Below, in pieces: positions 1 to 6,771 of a stretch of DNA of 13,482 nucleotides. Below the pieces are notes generated by a model that worked only from the letters and a program-made list of their open reading frames with translations, made no database searches and was not told where the DNA came from. The position numbers and the translations under genes are program-made. The stretch's first letter is position 1. Every line of letters begins with the position of its first letter. The stretch is taken from contig SKVX01000526.1 in assembly GCA_007129225.1 (NCBI GenBank), forward strand, positions 1 through 13,482. The letters are read 5' to 3'. The stretch is from Halomonas sp. GTDB lineage: Bacteria; Pseudomonadota; Gammaproteobacteria; Pseudomonadales; Halomonadaceae.

Positions 1-1481
1 AGCGAGGCGGTAAAGGGCAGGGTCGGATCCAGCGCATCGAACCGGGCCGTCAGCTCCGCGTTCACCGGGCCTGTGGCAGCCAGCTCGGCCTCCAGGTCAC
101 CAAGACTGCCACTTAACAGCAGCTCGAGACGCTGGCCGGCAAGCTCAGGCATGATCTCTGGTAGCCATAGCGTGGTACGCAGCCGCGCATCGAGGGGATA
201 GTCGTCCCGCAGCTGGACCCTGGCCGACAGTTGAGCATCGGCATCCAGGGTGGCGAGATCGAGGGAGACCACCTCGACTTCCTGGCCGCTGGCTTCGAGG
301 CCCAGGGTCAGGTGTCGGATTGCGTAATCGACGGGGCCGGTCAGCTCAATATGCTCTAGCCTGAGATGGGGCACGGATACCGACAGGGGAAGATGAATCT
401 CGGGAAGCGCGATGCGCTCGCGCTGGGCCAGCGCCAGGCCCGCCTCGATTTCGGCAGCGATGGCGGCTGGAAACGGAGAAGCCAAGGCCAGCGAGCTATC
501 GATGGCGTCCGCTGACAGGCGAGGCTCGTCGGTTTCGCTCTCCTCCAGAGCTAGCTGAGCCCCCGGAGACAGCGGCAGCTGGATGCGCAGGCCGGTAAGG
601 CGTGTGGGCAACAGGCTGAGGTGGGACTGGGCGGCTTCGATGCCGGATGTGAACGTATCGAGCTCGATACGCGTGCCATCCCCCAGCGTGACGGTCGTGT
701 CGACGACCTGCAGGTCGGGGGCTGTCACGGCCAGGGGCAGGCGAATCTCGGCAGCGGCGGCTTCCTCCTCGACTTCGGCAGTGACCGGCGGGACGTCCGC
801 CAGTGCAATGGCCGCGTCAATGGCTGGTGCAGCAAGGCGTGGCGTGCCGTCTTCGGTGACGGCAGGTGCCAGCTCCGCACCCGGCGAGGGAGGAAGTTCG
901 ACGCGAAGCCCCTCCAGTCGGGTGGTCAACAGCTCGAGCTCGGAGGTGGAGGCCCTGGCCGCCGACGAGAAATCATCGAAGCGGATCCGGGTGCCATCCG
1001 CCAGTGACAGCTCCACGTCGACCAGCGACAGCGCACGTATCTCCACGGGAAACGGCAGGCGGATCTCTCCTGCGGGCGCCCTCTCCTCCTGCTCCGGATC
1101 GGCCTCACCCGCTCGTAGCTGGATACGCGCACCCTCGACGGCGAGATGCTCGATACAGAGCCGCCCCCGGAGCAGGCAGTCGTCGGACCAGGCCAGGTCG
1201 AGGCGCTGCAATGACACCGTCGCGGGCCCGGCATCCAGCTCCAGCCCGTGCAGGACCAGCCGGTCGAGCGGGGCCCCTTCGGCATCCTCCAGTTGGTAGA
1301 AGCCTCGCTCGGCCCCCTTCTCCAGCAAGAAGCCAGTGCCCCATGGGGAGAGCGCCAGGCCTAGCGCCAGGATGGCCCAGCCCAGCAGCCAGAGTGGCAG
1401 TACGATCAGCAGACGAACAAGCGACCAGAACAGCAGCCGAGCCCTTAGAATTCCGGGCCGATGGCGAAATGAAGGCGCCAC
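1..1481 (-). CDS. tamB: TamB, inner-membrane-anchored translocation and assembly module subunit (5' part; continues past the left edge)
   Basis: TamB pairs with outer-membrane TamA. It is anchored in the inner membrane and spans the periplasm as a long beta-rich groove, with roles in outer-membrane protein assembly and probably phospholipid transport. The window holds the first 493 codons of a protein that is usually 1,200-1,300 residues. Visible are one hydrophobic N-terminal segment (about residues 16-44), a Cys-x6-Cys pair (C102, C109) that I also recall from enterobacterial TamB, and then long stretches of alternating polar and apolar beta-strand sequence including a YPLDARL motif (428-434). 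No ATG, GTG or TTG lies between the tamA stop and the hydrophobic segment, so I place the start at GTG 1481-1479, inside the end of tamA, 5 nt after a GAGGAG site. This gives a 37-bp overlap and suggests translational coupling. Residues 139-244 and 245-360 are tandem copies of one module. The identity is firm; the exact start is less so. Confidence 0.9.
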   Translation of the reverse strand, partial: MAPSFRHRPGILRARLLFWSLVRLLIVLPLWLLGWAILALGLALSPWGTGFLLEKGAERGFYQLEDAEGAPLDRLVLHGLELDAGPATVSLQRLDLAWSDDCLLRGRLCIEHLAVEGARIQLRAGEADPEQEERAPAGEIRLPFPVEIRALSLVDVELSLADGTRIRFDDFSSAARASTSELELLTTRLEGLRVELPPSPGAELAPAVTEDGTPRLAAPAIDAAIALADVPPVTAEVEEEAAAAEIRLPLAVTAPDLQVVDTTVTLGDGTRIELDTFTSGIEAAQSHLSLLPTRLTGLRIQLPLSPGAQLALEESETDEPRLSADAIDSSLALASPFPAAIAAEIEAGLALAQRERIALPEIHLPLSVSVPHLRLEHIELTGPVDYAIRHLTLGLEASGQEVEVVSLDLATLDADAQLSARVQLRDDYPLDARLRTTLWLPEIMPELAGQRLELLLSGSLGDLEAELAATGPVNAELTARFDALDPTLPFTAS

Positions 1482-3331
1482 GCATTCTCCTCGTCGTCAA
1501 AGGGGTGGGCGACATCGAAGCGTACCGGGCCGACGGGCGAAATCCAGCGAACCCCGAGGCCCGCGCCGGTATTGAGTGAGTCGGGCCCCCAGTCGTCGAA
1601 GGCGTCACCGGTATCGATGAAGGCGGCTCCCCACCAGTTACCGGTAATACGGCGCTGCAACTCGGTACTGGCGGTCAACAGCTGCTGGCCGCCTCGCAGC
1701 CGCCCTTCCTCGTTTCGGGGAGCCAGGGTTTCATAACCGTAGCCACGCACCGTGCGATCACCGCCGGTGAAGAAACGAAGCGATGGCGGTACCTTGGAAA
1801 AATCACTGGTCTCGATGGCACCCAGGCCCAGGCGGTTCACGAAACGAAGATTGCTGCCCCGCATGCGAATCCATTCGGTATCGCCCGTCATGCGCAGGAA
1901 ATCGGCATCCGAACCCCACATGCTGTCGGAATACTCGAAGGCAATTCGTTGACGATCCCCCCAACTGGGAAAGCGAGGATCTCGAGTCCGGGTACGCGAC
2001 CAGCTCACCCCGGGGTAGTAGATGAGAACGCTGTCGGCTTCCCCGCCCTGGGTGAAGTCTTCGTAGGTGGCGCGGAGGTAGGCGGTCTGTACCCAGCGGT
2101 TGTCGAACTCCCAGCGTCGCGCCAGTTCGATCGTGTTCTCGATGGTGCGGGTATCATCCAGGTCCCGATGGCGCAGGCCGTACTGCAGGCGATACTGATC
2201 GCGAAGCGGGTCGTCCAGCGGCAGCAGGTAGGTACCGGTCAGGCGCTGCTCCGGCTGAGAGATGAAGAGGTCATGGTCGAGGCTGTGACCGTAGCGGTTG
2301 ATCCAGGGCTGCTCCCAGCCGAAGCCCAGCCGTGGTCCCACGTCGGTGGCATAGCCCAAGGCGACCTCGAATTGATGACGGTCGGCCGGAGCCAGCACGA
2401 CATCGATCGGCATGACGGGGCGTTCGGGGCGATGCAGGGTGGTAACGGCGGCGAGCGCCTCGGCGGATAGCCGCGGACCGTCGGCAGTCTGCAGCGAGGG
2501 CATTGGCGAAGCATCGGGCAGCGTCGCCTCGCCCTCGGTTCCCACTTCGTTCCACCACCCCAGCTCGGATGGCGCGAGGGCGAGCTTCCGTCGGCTGTCC
2601 AGCCGCGGGCGTACGCTGACCGAACTGAACCAGCCCGCCTGGCCCAGACGCTGGGCATAGAGCGCCACATCCCCGGCCAGGTAAGGCTCCCCCGGCGTGA
2701 AGGGTGTCATCTGGCGAAGCCGCTCCTCGAGGATATGGCTCCCCCGTATGGTCACATCGCCAAAGGCATAGCGCGGGCCGCTGTCCAGCGCGAGGTAGAG
2801 GCGCGCGCTCTCATCGAAGGGACGGACTTCCATGCGCCTGTCGGTGAAACGCCAGTCGAAATAGCCTCGCTCAAGGGAGAGGTTGGCGAGGCGATTGCGC
2901 ATGCTGTCCCAGGGGGCGTGCTGCAGCGGGTCGCCAACATCCAGCGGGAAGGCCTCGACCGTGTCGCGGAAAGGGGGATCGCGCCTGGCATCGCCTTCGA
3001 GGCGCACATCCAGTACTTCGATGATGACCTGGGGACCGGGGTCGATGACCAGCTCCACGTGACGGGGCGGGTCTCGCTCTTCGAGTCGCTGGTGGATCTG
3101 GGGCTCATAATATCCATAGACCCGCATGGCTTCACGAGTCCGCCGCAGTACCTCGCCTTCGAGACGCACTCGCCCGTACTGCTCGGCTTCGAGGCCGCTC
3201 AGGTAGTGGCGAACATTGTCGGCGACATCGCCCTCAAGCCCGTCGATACGAGCCTCGAGGGCCAGTGCATCCTGGTCTAGGCTCAGGCACAGGAGCACTG
3301 CCCCAAGGCATGCTGTTACGCGATTTCCCAT
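1445..3331 (-). CDS. tamA: TamA, outer-membrane BamA/Omp85-family assembly protein
   Basis: TamA is the outer-membrane partner of TamB and helps insert beta-barrel proteins. The 628-residue protein has a signal peptide (about 1-24, cut after ALA). Three POTRA-like segments follow (about 27-105, 106-186 and 187-310). The C-terminal barrel starts near 319 with the family-typical ATDVGPR (328-334), has the Omp85 loop-6 motif at 523-531 (GGDRTVRGY), and ends in the terminal Phe of a beta-signal. E. coli TamA is 577 residues. Much of the extra length is residues 243-304, a Pro/Ala/Glu-rich stretch between the last POTRA strand and the barrel. ATG 3331 follows AGGA at a rather long spacing of about 10-11 nt and starts a clean signal peptide. 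The gene lies 60 bp after the coiled-coil gene and overlaps tamB by 37 bp, as expected for a tamAB pair. Confidence 0.95.
   Translation of the reverse strand: MGNRVTACLGAVLLCLSLDQDALALEARIDGLEGDVADNVRHYLSGLEAEQYGRVRLEGEVLRRTREAMRVYGYYEPQIHQRLEERDPPRHVELVIDPGPQVIIEVLDVRLEGDARRDPPFRDTVEAFPLDVGDPLQHAPWDSMRNRLANLSLERGYFDWRFTDRRMEVRPFDESARLYLALDSGPRYAFGDVTIRGSHILEERLRQMTPFTPGEPYLAGDVALYAQRLGQAGWFSSVSVRPRLDSRRKLALAPSELGWWNEVGTEGEATLPDASPMPSLQTADGPRLSAEALAAVTTLHRPERPVMPIDVVLAPADRHQFEVALGYATDVGPRLGFGWEQPWINRYGHSLDHDLFISQPEQRLTGTYLLPLDDPLRDQYRLQYGLRHRDLDDTRTIENTIELARRWEFDNRWVQTAYLRATYEDFTQGGEADSVLIYYPGVSWSRTRTRDPRFPSWGDRQRIAFEYSDSMWGSDADFLRMTGDTEWIRMRGSNLRFVNRLGLGAIETSDFSKVPPSLRFFTGGDRTVRGYGYETLAPRNEEGRLRGGQQLLTASTELQRRITGNWWGAAFIDTGDAFDDWGPDSLNTGAGLGVRWISPVGPVRFDVAHPFDDEENAWRLHFAIGPEF
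1487..1492 (-). promoter_or_regulatory. Ribosome binding site for tamB inside the end of tamA
   Basis: GAGGAG on the minus strand lies within two consecutive Glu codons of tamA (E614-E615), 5 nt before GTG 1481. This site decides the tamB start, because no other usable start codon lies in frame before the membrane segment. Confidence 0.6.
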
Positions 3332-3391
3332 ATCAACGGTTTCCTGACTGGCTCCAACTCACCCGGCGGACTGGCATCCCACCTGAAGGTA

Positions 3392-4333
3392 TTACTGCAG
3401 GGCTTCCAACCCGGCACTGAGTGCGAGCTGGGCCTGACGCAGCCCGATCAATTCGGACTCCATGGCGGTGAGTCTGTTCTGCAGTCCGCTAACCGTTTCC
3501 TGATGCTCTTGCTGCCCTGACGCAAGGCCTTCCAGCTCCTCGTTCAAGGCGTCGATACGTTCGGCCACGCTCTCGAGCTGGCCGATCAACTCGGCTTCCT
3601 GGCCCTGGATATGCGCATTCAGTGCCGCCATCTCCTGCTCCAGCTGCGCTTGGAGCTGCTCGTCGCGATCGGCGAACTCCTCCGTCAGGACGGCCTGTAC
3701 ATCCTGCCGTATGTCGCCCAGTCCATCGAAGCGCGCCTGCCATTCAGACAGTTGCTCGGCGGTGCGTTGGCCTGAATCGGCCACCGTCTCGATTCGGGTG
3801 GCCAGTGCCTGACGCCCCTCTTCACCGGCTCGCTCCAGCGCATCCAACGAAACCTGGGTAGCGCTCAACAGGGCTTCACGGTAGGCCGCCTCCTCTGCCA
3901 TTGCCTCCAACTGCTCGGCAACGCCAGCGAGGTGATCATCCAGCTCATCCAGCCGAGACTCATCGATGTCGGCGACCTGCTCAAACTCCAACTCCAGGTT
4001 CGCCGTGCGCGCAGCCAGGGACTCGCTGCGGTTTTCCATCGTCGTCAGGCGCGACTCGATACCTTCCAGGCGGTCACCCCTGCCCTCCTCGGCATCGAAC
4101 CGGGCATGGACATTGGACATTTCACCGGTCAGTTGACGCAGTTGATCCTCGAAGCGCTGATGCTCCTGCCAGGCGAACCAGGTCACCCCCCCAAGGGCAA
4201 TGACCAGCAGGAACACGATCAGCCGCAGCGGCCAGAGCCTGGGCATCGGCTGTGATGGCCGCCGTGCCCGCGTCAGGCTGGTGTCCGGGTCGGGGACGAT
4301 GGGGCGTCGCTCGGGCGGACGCGCGTCTGGCAT
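3392..4333 (-). CDS. Membrane-anchored periplasmic coiled-coil protein of unknown function
   Basis: I do not recognise a named family. The 313-residue protein starts with a basic, Pro/Arg-rich cytoplasmic tail (1-35), then has a single membrane segment at about 36-54. About 260 residues rich in Glu, Gln, Leu and Ala follow, with heptad-like spacing typical of a long coiled coil and little else. There are no cysteines. Positive charges before the helix suggest N-in topology, placing the coiled coil in the periplasm. ATG 4333 follows an AAGGAG site by 7 nt, a strong start. The gene lies 74 bp after the UDP-glucose dehydrogenase-like gene and 60 bp before tamA on the same strand, so it may be co-transcribed with tamAB. 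A structural or tethering role in the envelope is inference only. HemX-like or chemoreceptor-like annotation would rest on the coiled coil alone and is not supported here. Confidence 0.8.
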   Translation of the reverse strand: MPDARPPERRPIVPDPDTSLTRARRPSQPMPRLWPLRLIVFLLVIALGGVTWFAWQEHQRFEDQLRQLTGEMSNVHARFDAEEGRGDRLEGIESRLTTMENRSESLAARTANLELEFEQVADIDESRLDELDDHLAGVAEQLEAMAEEAAYREALLSATQVSLDALERAGEEGRQALATRIETVADSGQRTAEQLSEWQARFDGLGDIRQDVQAVLTEEFADRDEQLQAQLEQEMAALNAHIQGQEAELIGQLESVAERIDALNEELEGLASGQQEHQETVSGLQNRLTAMESELIGLRQAQLALSAGLEALQ

Positions 4334-4382
4334 GGCAAACTCCTTTCTGCAAAGGCGGCAGGCGCCCCATTGTAAGCAGGGA

Positions 4383-4404
4383 AACAGCCTGTACGCACGC
4401 TGTT
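4383..4404. repeat. Short inverted repeat after the UDP-glucose dehydrogenase-like gene
   Basis: AACAGC (4383-4388) and GCTGTT (4399-4404) are perfect inverted arms of 6 bp around a 10-nt loop, starting 3 nt beyond the stop codon of the dehydrogenase-like gene. On the minus strand the hairpin is followed by TTCCC, too poor in T for a convincing intrinsic terminator. It could be a weak attenuator between that gene and the coiled-coil gene, or chance. Confidence 0.3.
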
Positions 4405-4407
4405 ACC

Positions 4408-5715
4408 TCAACGCGAAGAAGTCTGCGCGGGGTCGGCACGCCGACCGATGCCTCGATAGTAAAGCCCCCAGCTTGCCACATGGGAGGGGTCGTAGATATT
4501 GCGACCATCCAGCAGCAGGCCTTCACGAAGCTGTCCCGCAAGCCTGGCCCAGTCCGGGTTCCAGTAGTGTTTCCATTCGGTGACCAGCATCAGGGCGTCT
4601 GCACCCTCGCAGGCAGCGTAGGGGTCGGTATCGAACAGTTCCAGCAGGGGATGATCGCCGACTTCGGCGCGCAGCGCCGCCGTGGCGGCAGGGTCGTGCA
4701 GCCGCACCCTGACGCCCTGGGCCCACAGTGCCTTGAGCAGCGTCAAGACGGGGGCATGGTCGATGCGTGCCGAGCCCGGCTTGAAGGCGGCACCCCATAT
4801 GGCCAGGGTGCGCCCTTCCAGCCGGCCATGGAAATGCATCCAGAGCTTGCGAAACAGTGTCTCCTTCACCTGCTCGTTGATATCCAGGACTTGCTCCAGC
4901 AGTGCCGAATGGCGGCCGCTGGCCTCCTGGACATTGGCCAGCCGCATCAGGTCGCGGGAGAAGTTGGGGCCGCCGAAACCGCAACCCGGGTAAAGGTACT
5001 CGTAGCCAATGCGTGAGTCGGCCCCCATGCCCTGACGCACATGCTCCACGTCCACGCCCAGGCTATCGGCCAGGCCCGCGATCTCGTTCATGTAGCTGAT
5101 GCGGGTTGCCAGCATGCCGATGGTAGCCAGCTTGGTCAGCTCTGCCGCACGGCGTGGCATGCGCTGCACCACATCGCGACGCCGATTGAAGGCGCGCAGC
5201 AGTTCACGCACCTGGGCTTCGGCATGATCGTCATCGCAGCCCAGCAGCCAGCGCCCGGGGCGAGTGAAGCTCGCCCAGGCGCGCCCTTCCTCCAGCATGT
5301 CGACCAGGGTCACGGCGCGGCGCTCAGCGGCTCCCAGTCGTGATTCCAGGCGCTCGGTCTCGCCCACCGGGAAGGTGGAGTTGTTGACAAGCATCAGCGT
5401 TCCGCCGTGGCTTGCCGCAGCCTGCTCGACCAGGTCACAGGCCTCTTCTCGCTGGTCGGGGGAAAGCGCGAGCCACAGGATGTCGATGGCCCCCGGTTGC
5501 GGCGTATCACTCCCCTCCACCGTGAGGGTGCCGAGCTCACGCCCCTCCTGGATGCCGGCCATGAGGTCAGGCTCGCGCTTTAACCAGTCGGCTTCCAGCA
5601 GGCGGGGCCAGGGCATCGAGGCGTGGGGTACCCAGTGCACCTGATGCCCTACCCAAGAGAGGGCGGCGGCAGCCGTGGCGGCCGCCAGCTCACTTCCATG
5701 AATCTCGAGTCGCAT
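4408..5715 (-). CDS. UDP-glucose 6-dehydrogenase homologue lacking the catalytic cysteine and NAD motif (probable pseudoenzyme)
   Basis: The fold is that of the UDP-glucose/GDP-mannose dehydrogenase family, which oxidises UDP-glucose to UDP-glucuronate with two NAD+. The 435-residue length is near normal. Kept family motifs are STFPVG (113-118), ELTKLA with the conserved Lys195, ISYMNEIA (206-213), FKP (311-313), TEWKHYWNPDW (379-389) and DGRNIYDP (403-410). Key positions are changed. The N-terminal GxGYVG is replaced by GSELAA (7-12), and the acidic residue expected at the end of the second strand is Pro30. PEFLREG is VDMLEEG (138-144). The catalytic GGSCFPKD is GGPNFSRD (248-255), with Asn251 where the cysteine should be (codon at 4963-4965). 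The frame is intact, so this is not a decayed gene. ATG 5715 lies 5 bp after galU, and its GGAG site overlaps the galU stop. Normal dehydrogenase activity is unlikely; this is inferred from the residues. Confidence 0.88.
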   Translation of the reverse strand: MRLEIHGSELAAATAAAALSWVGHQVHWVPHASMPWPRLLEADWLKREPDLMAGIQEGRELGTLTVEGSDTPQPGAIDILWLALSPDQREEACDLVEQAAASHGGTLMLVNNSTFPVGETERLESRLGAAERRAVTLVDMLEEGRAWASFTRPGRWLLGCDDDHAEAQVRELLRAFNRRRDVVQRMPRRAAELTKLATIGMLATRISYMNEIAGLADSLGVDVEHVRQGMGADSRIGYEYLYPGCGFGGPNFSRDLMRLANVQEASGRHSALLEQVLDINEQVKETLFRKLWMHFHGRLEGRTLAIWGAAFKPGSARIDHAPVLTLLKALWAQGVRVRLHDPAATAALRAEVGDHPLLELFDTDPYAACEGADALMLVTEWKHYWNPDWARLAGQLREGLLLDGRNIYDPSHVASWGLYYRGIGRRADPAQTSSR

Positions 5716-5720
5716 GGCGG

Positions 5721-6611
5721 TTACTCCGGCTGGCTATAGCGGGAGAGCAGTGCACGAAAGCCCTCGCCGAAGCGCGGGTGGCGGCGGCCATAGACCAGGG
5801 TGGCTTCGAGATAGCCGAGCTGATGGCCGCAGTCATAGGTCTTGCCCCGCATTCGCCAGGCATCAACGCCATCGGTCTGGCGCAGCGTCTCGATGGCATC
5901 GGTCAACTGGATCTCATTGCCGGCGCCGGGAGGCGTTTTCGCCAGGAGGGCAAAGATGCTGCCCGGCAGGATATAGCGACCGATGACGGCGAGGTTGGAA
6001 GGCGCCTCGTCACGCGACGGCTTCTCGACCACGCCATTCAACGGGCAGGACTCCCCTGCTGACGGCGTACCGCCCCGAGGATCCACGATGCCATACTTAT
6101 GGACATTCTCCCATGGGACCTCTTCCACCATCAGCTGGGAGCGCCCGCTGGCCTCGAAGGCATCGATCATGCCGGCCAGGTCGTTGCGCTGGAGGCCCTC
6201 GTCATCCACCAGGACGTCGGGGAGCAGCACCGCAAAGGGCTCGTCGTCACCGATCACGGGGCGGGCACAGAGCACCGCATGACCAAGGCCCAGGGGCTCG
6301 GGCTGGCGAACGCTGATGATATTGACGTCCTCGGGGACGATGGCTCTCAGCTCGTCGAGAAGCTCCTGCTTGTCCTTGGCCTCAAGGCTCGCCTCGAGCT
6401 CGAAGTGCTTGTCGAAGTGGTTCTCGATGGCACTCTTGCTGGCGTGGGTCACCAGGACGATGTCGCGGATCCCGGCGGCGACGGCTTCATTCACCACGTA
6501 CTGGATCACAGGGCGATCGACGATGGTGATCATCTCCTTGGGAATCGCCTTGGAGGCCGGCAGGCAGCGTGTTCCGAAGCCGGCCACGGGGAGAACAGCC
6601 TTGCGAATCAT
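5721..6611 (-). CDS. galU: UTP-glucose-1-phosphate uridylyltransferase
   Basis: GalU makes UDP-glucose from UTP and glucose 1-phosphate in the cytoplasm, supplying surface polysaccharide and related sugar pathways. The 296-residue protein is full length. It opens with the nucleotidyltransferase signature (residues 6-26, with GFGTR at 11-15 and PKEM at 24-27). Further GalU hallmarks are VLLPDVLVDD (128-137), VPWENVHKYGIV (165-176), VEKP (195-198) and the C-terminal KTYDCGHQLGY (257-267). I chose ATG 6611 rather than an upstream in-frame ATG at 6647 because it follows AAGGAAGG and gives the usual N-terminus. It is the first gene of the minus-strand cluster, 5 bp before the dehydrogenase-like gene. 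GalU next to a UDP-glucose dehydrogenase is a common arrangement (I recall it in Pseudomonas), which makes the degeneracy of that neighbour more striking. Confidence 0.97.
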   Translation of the reverse strand: MIRKAVLPVAGFGTRCLPASKAIPKEMITIVDRPVIQYVVNEAVAAGIRDIVLVTHASKSAIENHFDKHFELEASLEAKDKQELLDELRAIVPEDVNIISVRQPEPLGLGHAVLCARPVIGDDEPFAVLLPDVLVDDEGLQRNDLAGMIDAFEASGRSQLMVEEVPWENVHKYGIVDPRGGTPSAGESCPLNGVVEKPSRDEAPSNLAVIGRYILPGSIFALLAKTPPGAGNEIQLTDAIETLRQTDGVDAWRMRGKTYDCGHQLGYLEATLVYGRRHPRFGEGFRALLSRYSQPE

Positions 6612-6771
6612 TGTGCCTTCCTTGTCGCTTGAGTCGGTTGAAATCATGATACACCCGGGCCACCGATGATTCCGTCATGGGAAAGCCCGGGGTGCTACGG
6701 GTACAATAGTGCATGATACCGAAGGTACTGAATGTTGCCAGGGTGCCGACCAATTCACACGGAGATATACC
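6612..6771. promoter_or_regulatory. Divergent galU / ubiG promoter region
   Basis: This 160-bp gap separates two divergent genes and must hold both promoters. Candidate -10 boxes are TACAAT (6703-6708, plus strand, for ubiG, giving a leader near 57 nt) and TATCAT (6651-6646, minus strand, for galU, giving a leader near 28 nt). Neither has a convincing -35 at normal spacing, so both are tentative. The ubiG site CGGAGATATACC precedes ATG 6772. The inverted repeat at 6652-6695 sits between the two -10 candidates. Confidence 0.5.
6652..6695. repeat. Imperfect inverted repeat (possible cruciform, operator or leader hairpin) between galU and ubiG
   Basis: Outer arms CACCCGGGC (6652-6660) and GCCCGGGGTG (6686-6695) pair over 9 bp with one bulged G. 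Inside, ATGA (6667-6670) pairs with TCAT (6676-6679) around a 5-nt loop, and flanking CC/GG (6664-6665 and 6680-6681) can extend that stem with one bulged G. The whole element is about 44 bp and lies between the candidate promoters of the divergent genes. Confidence 0.5.

Noticed and set aside
583..1579. Several plus-strand open frames of up to 238 codons over the left end.
   Set aside because: They are shadows of tamB. The minus-strand frame is open throughout, starts with a membrane segment and shows TamB-like repeats, while the plus frames are Ser/Arg/Pro-rich low-complexity sequence.
4334..4407. TACAAT-like -10 box before the coiled-coil gene.
   Set aside because: No -35 element at normal spacing could be found, so I do not call a promoter here.
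4408..5715. Sequence error or frameshift as the cause of the missing UDP-glucose dehydrogenase residues.
   Set aside because: Flanking motifs stay in one frame on both sides of each altered site, and the changes are scattered substitutions (residues 7-12, 30, 138-140, 250-254), not a local frame slip.
6612..6647. Upstream in-frame ATG for galU.
   Set aside because: GalU proteins start at the MIRKAVLP-type sequence, which ATG 6611 gives with AAGGAAGG upstream.
6709..6771. Upstream in-frame ATG as the ubiG start.
   Set aside because: It adds 21 residues unlike the family, lacks a ribosome binding site and lies on the candidate promoter; ATG 6772 has a good site.
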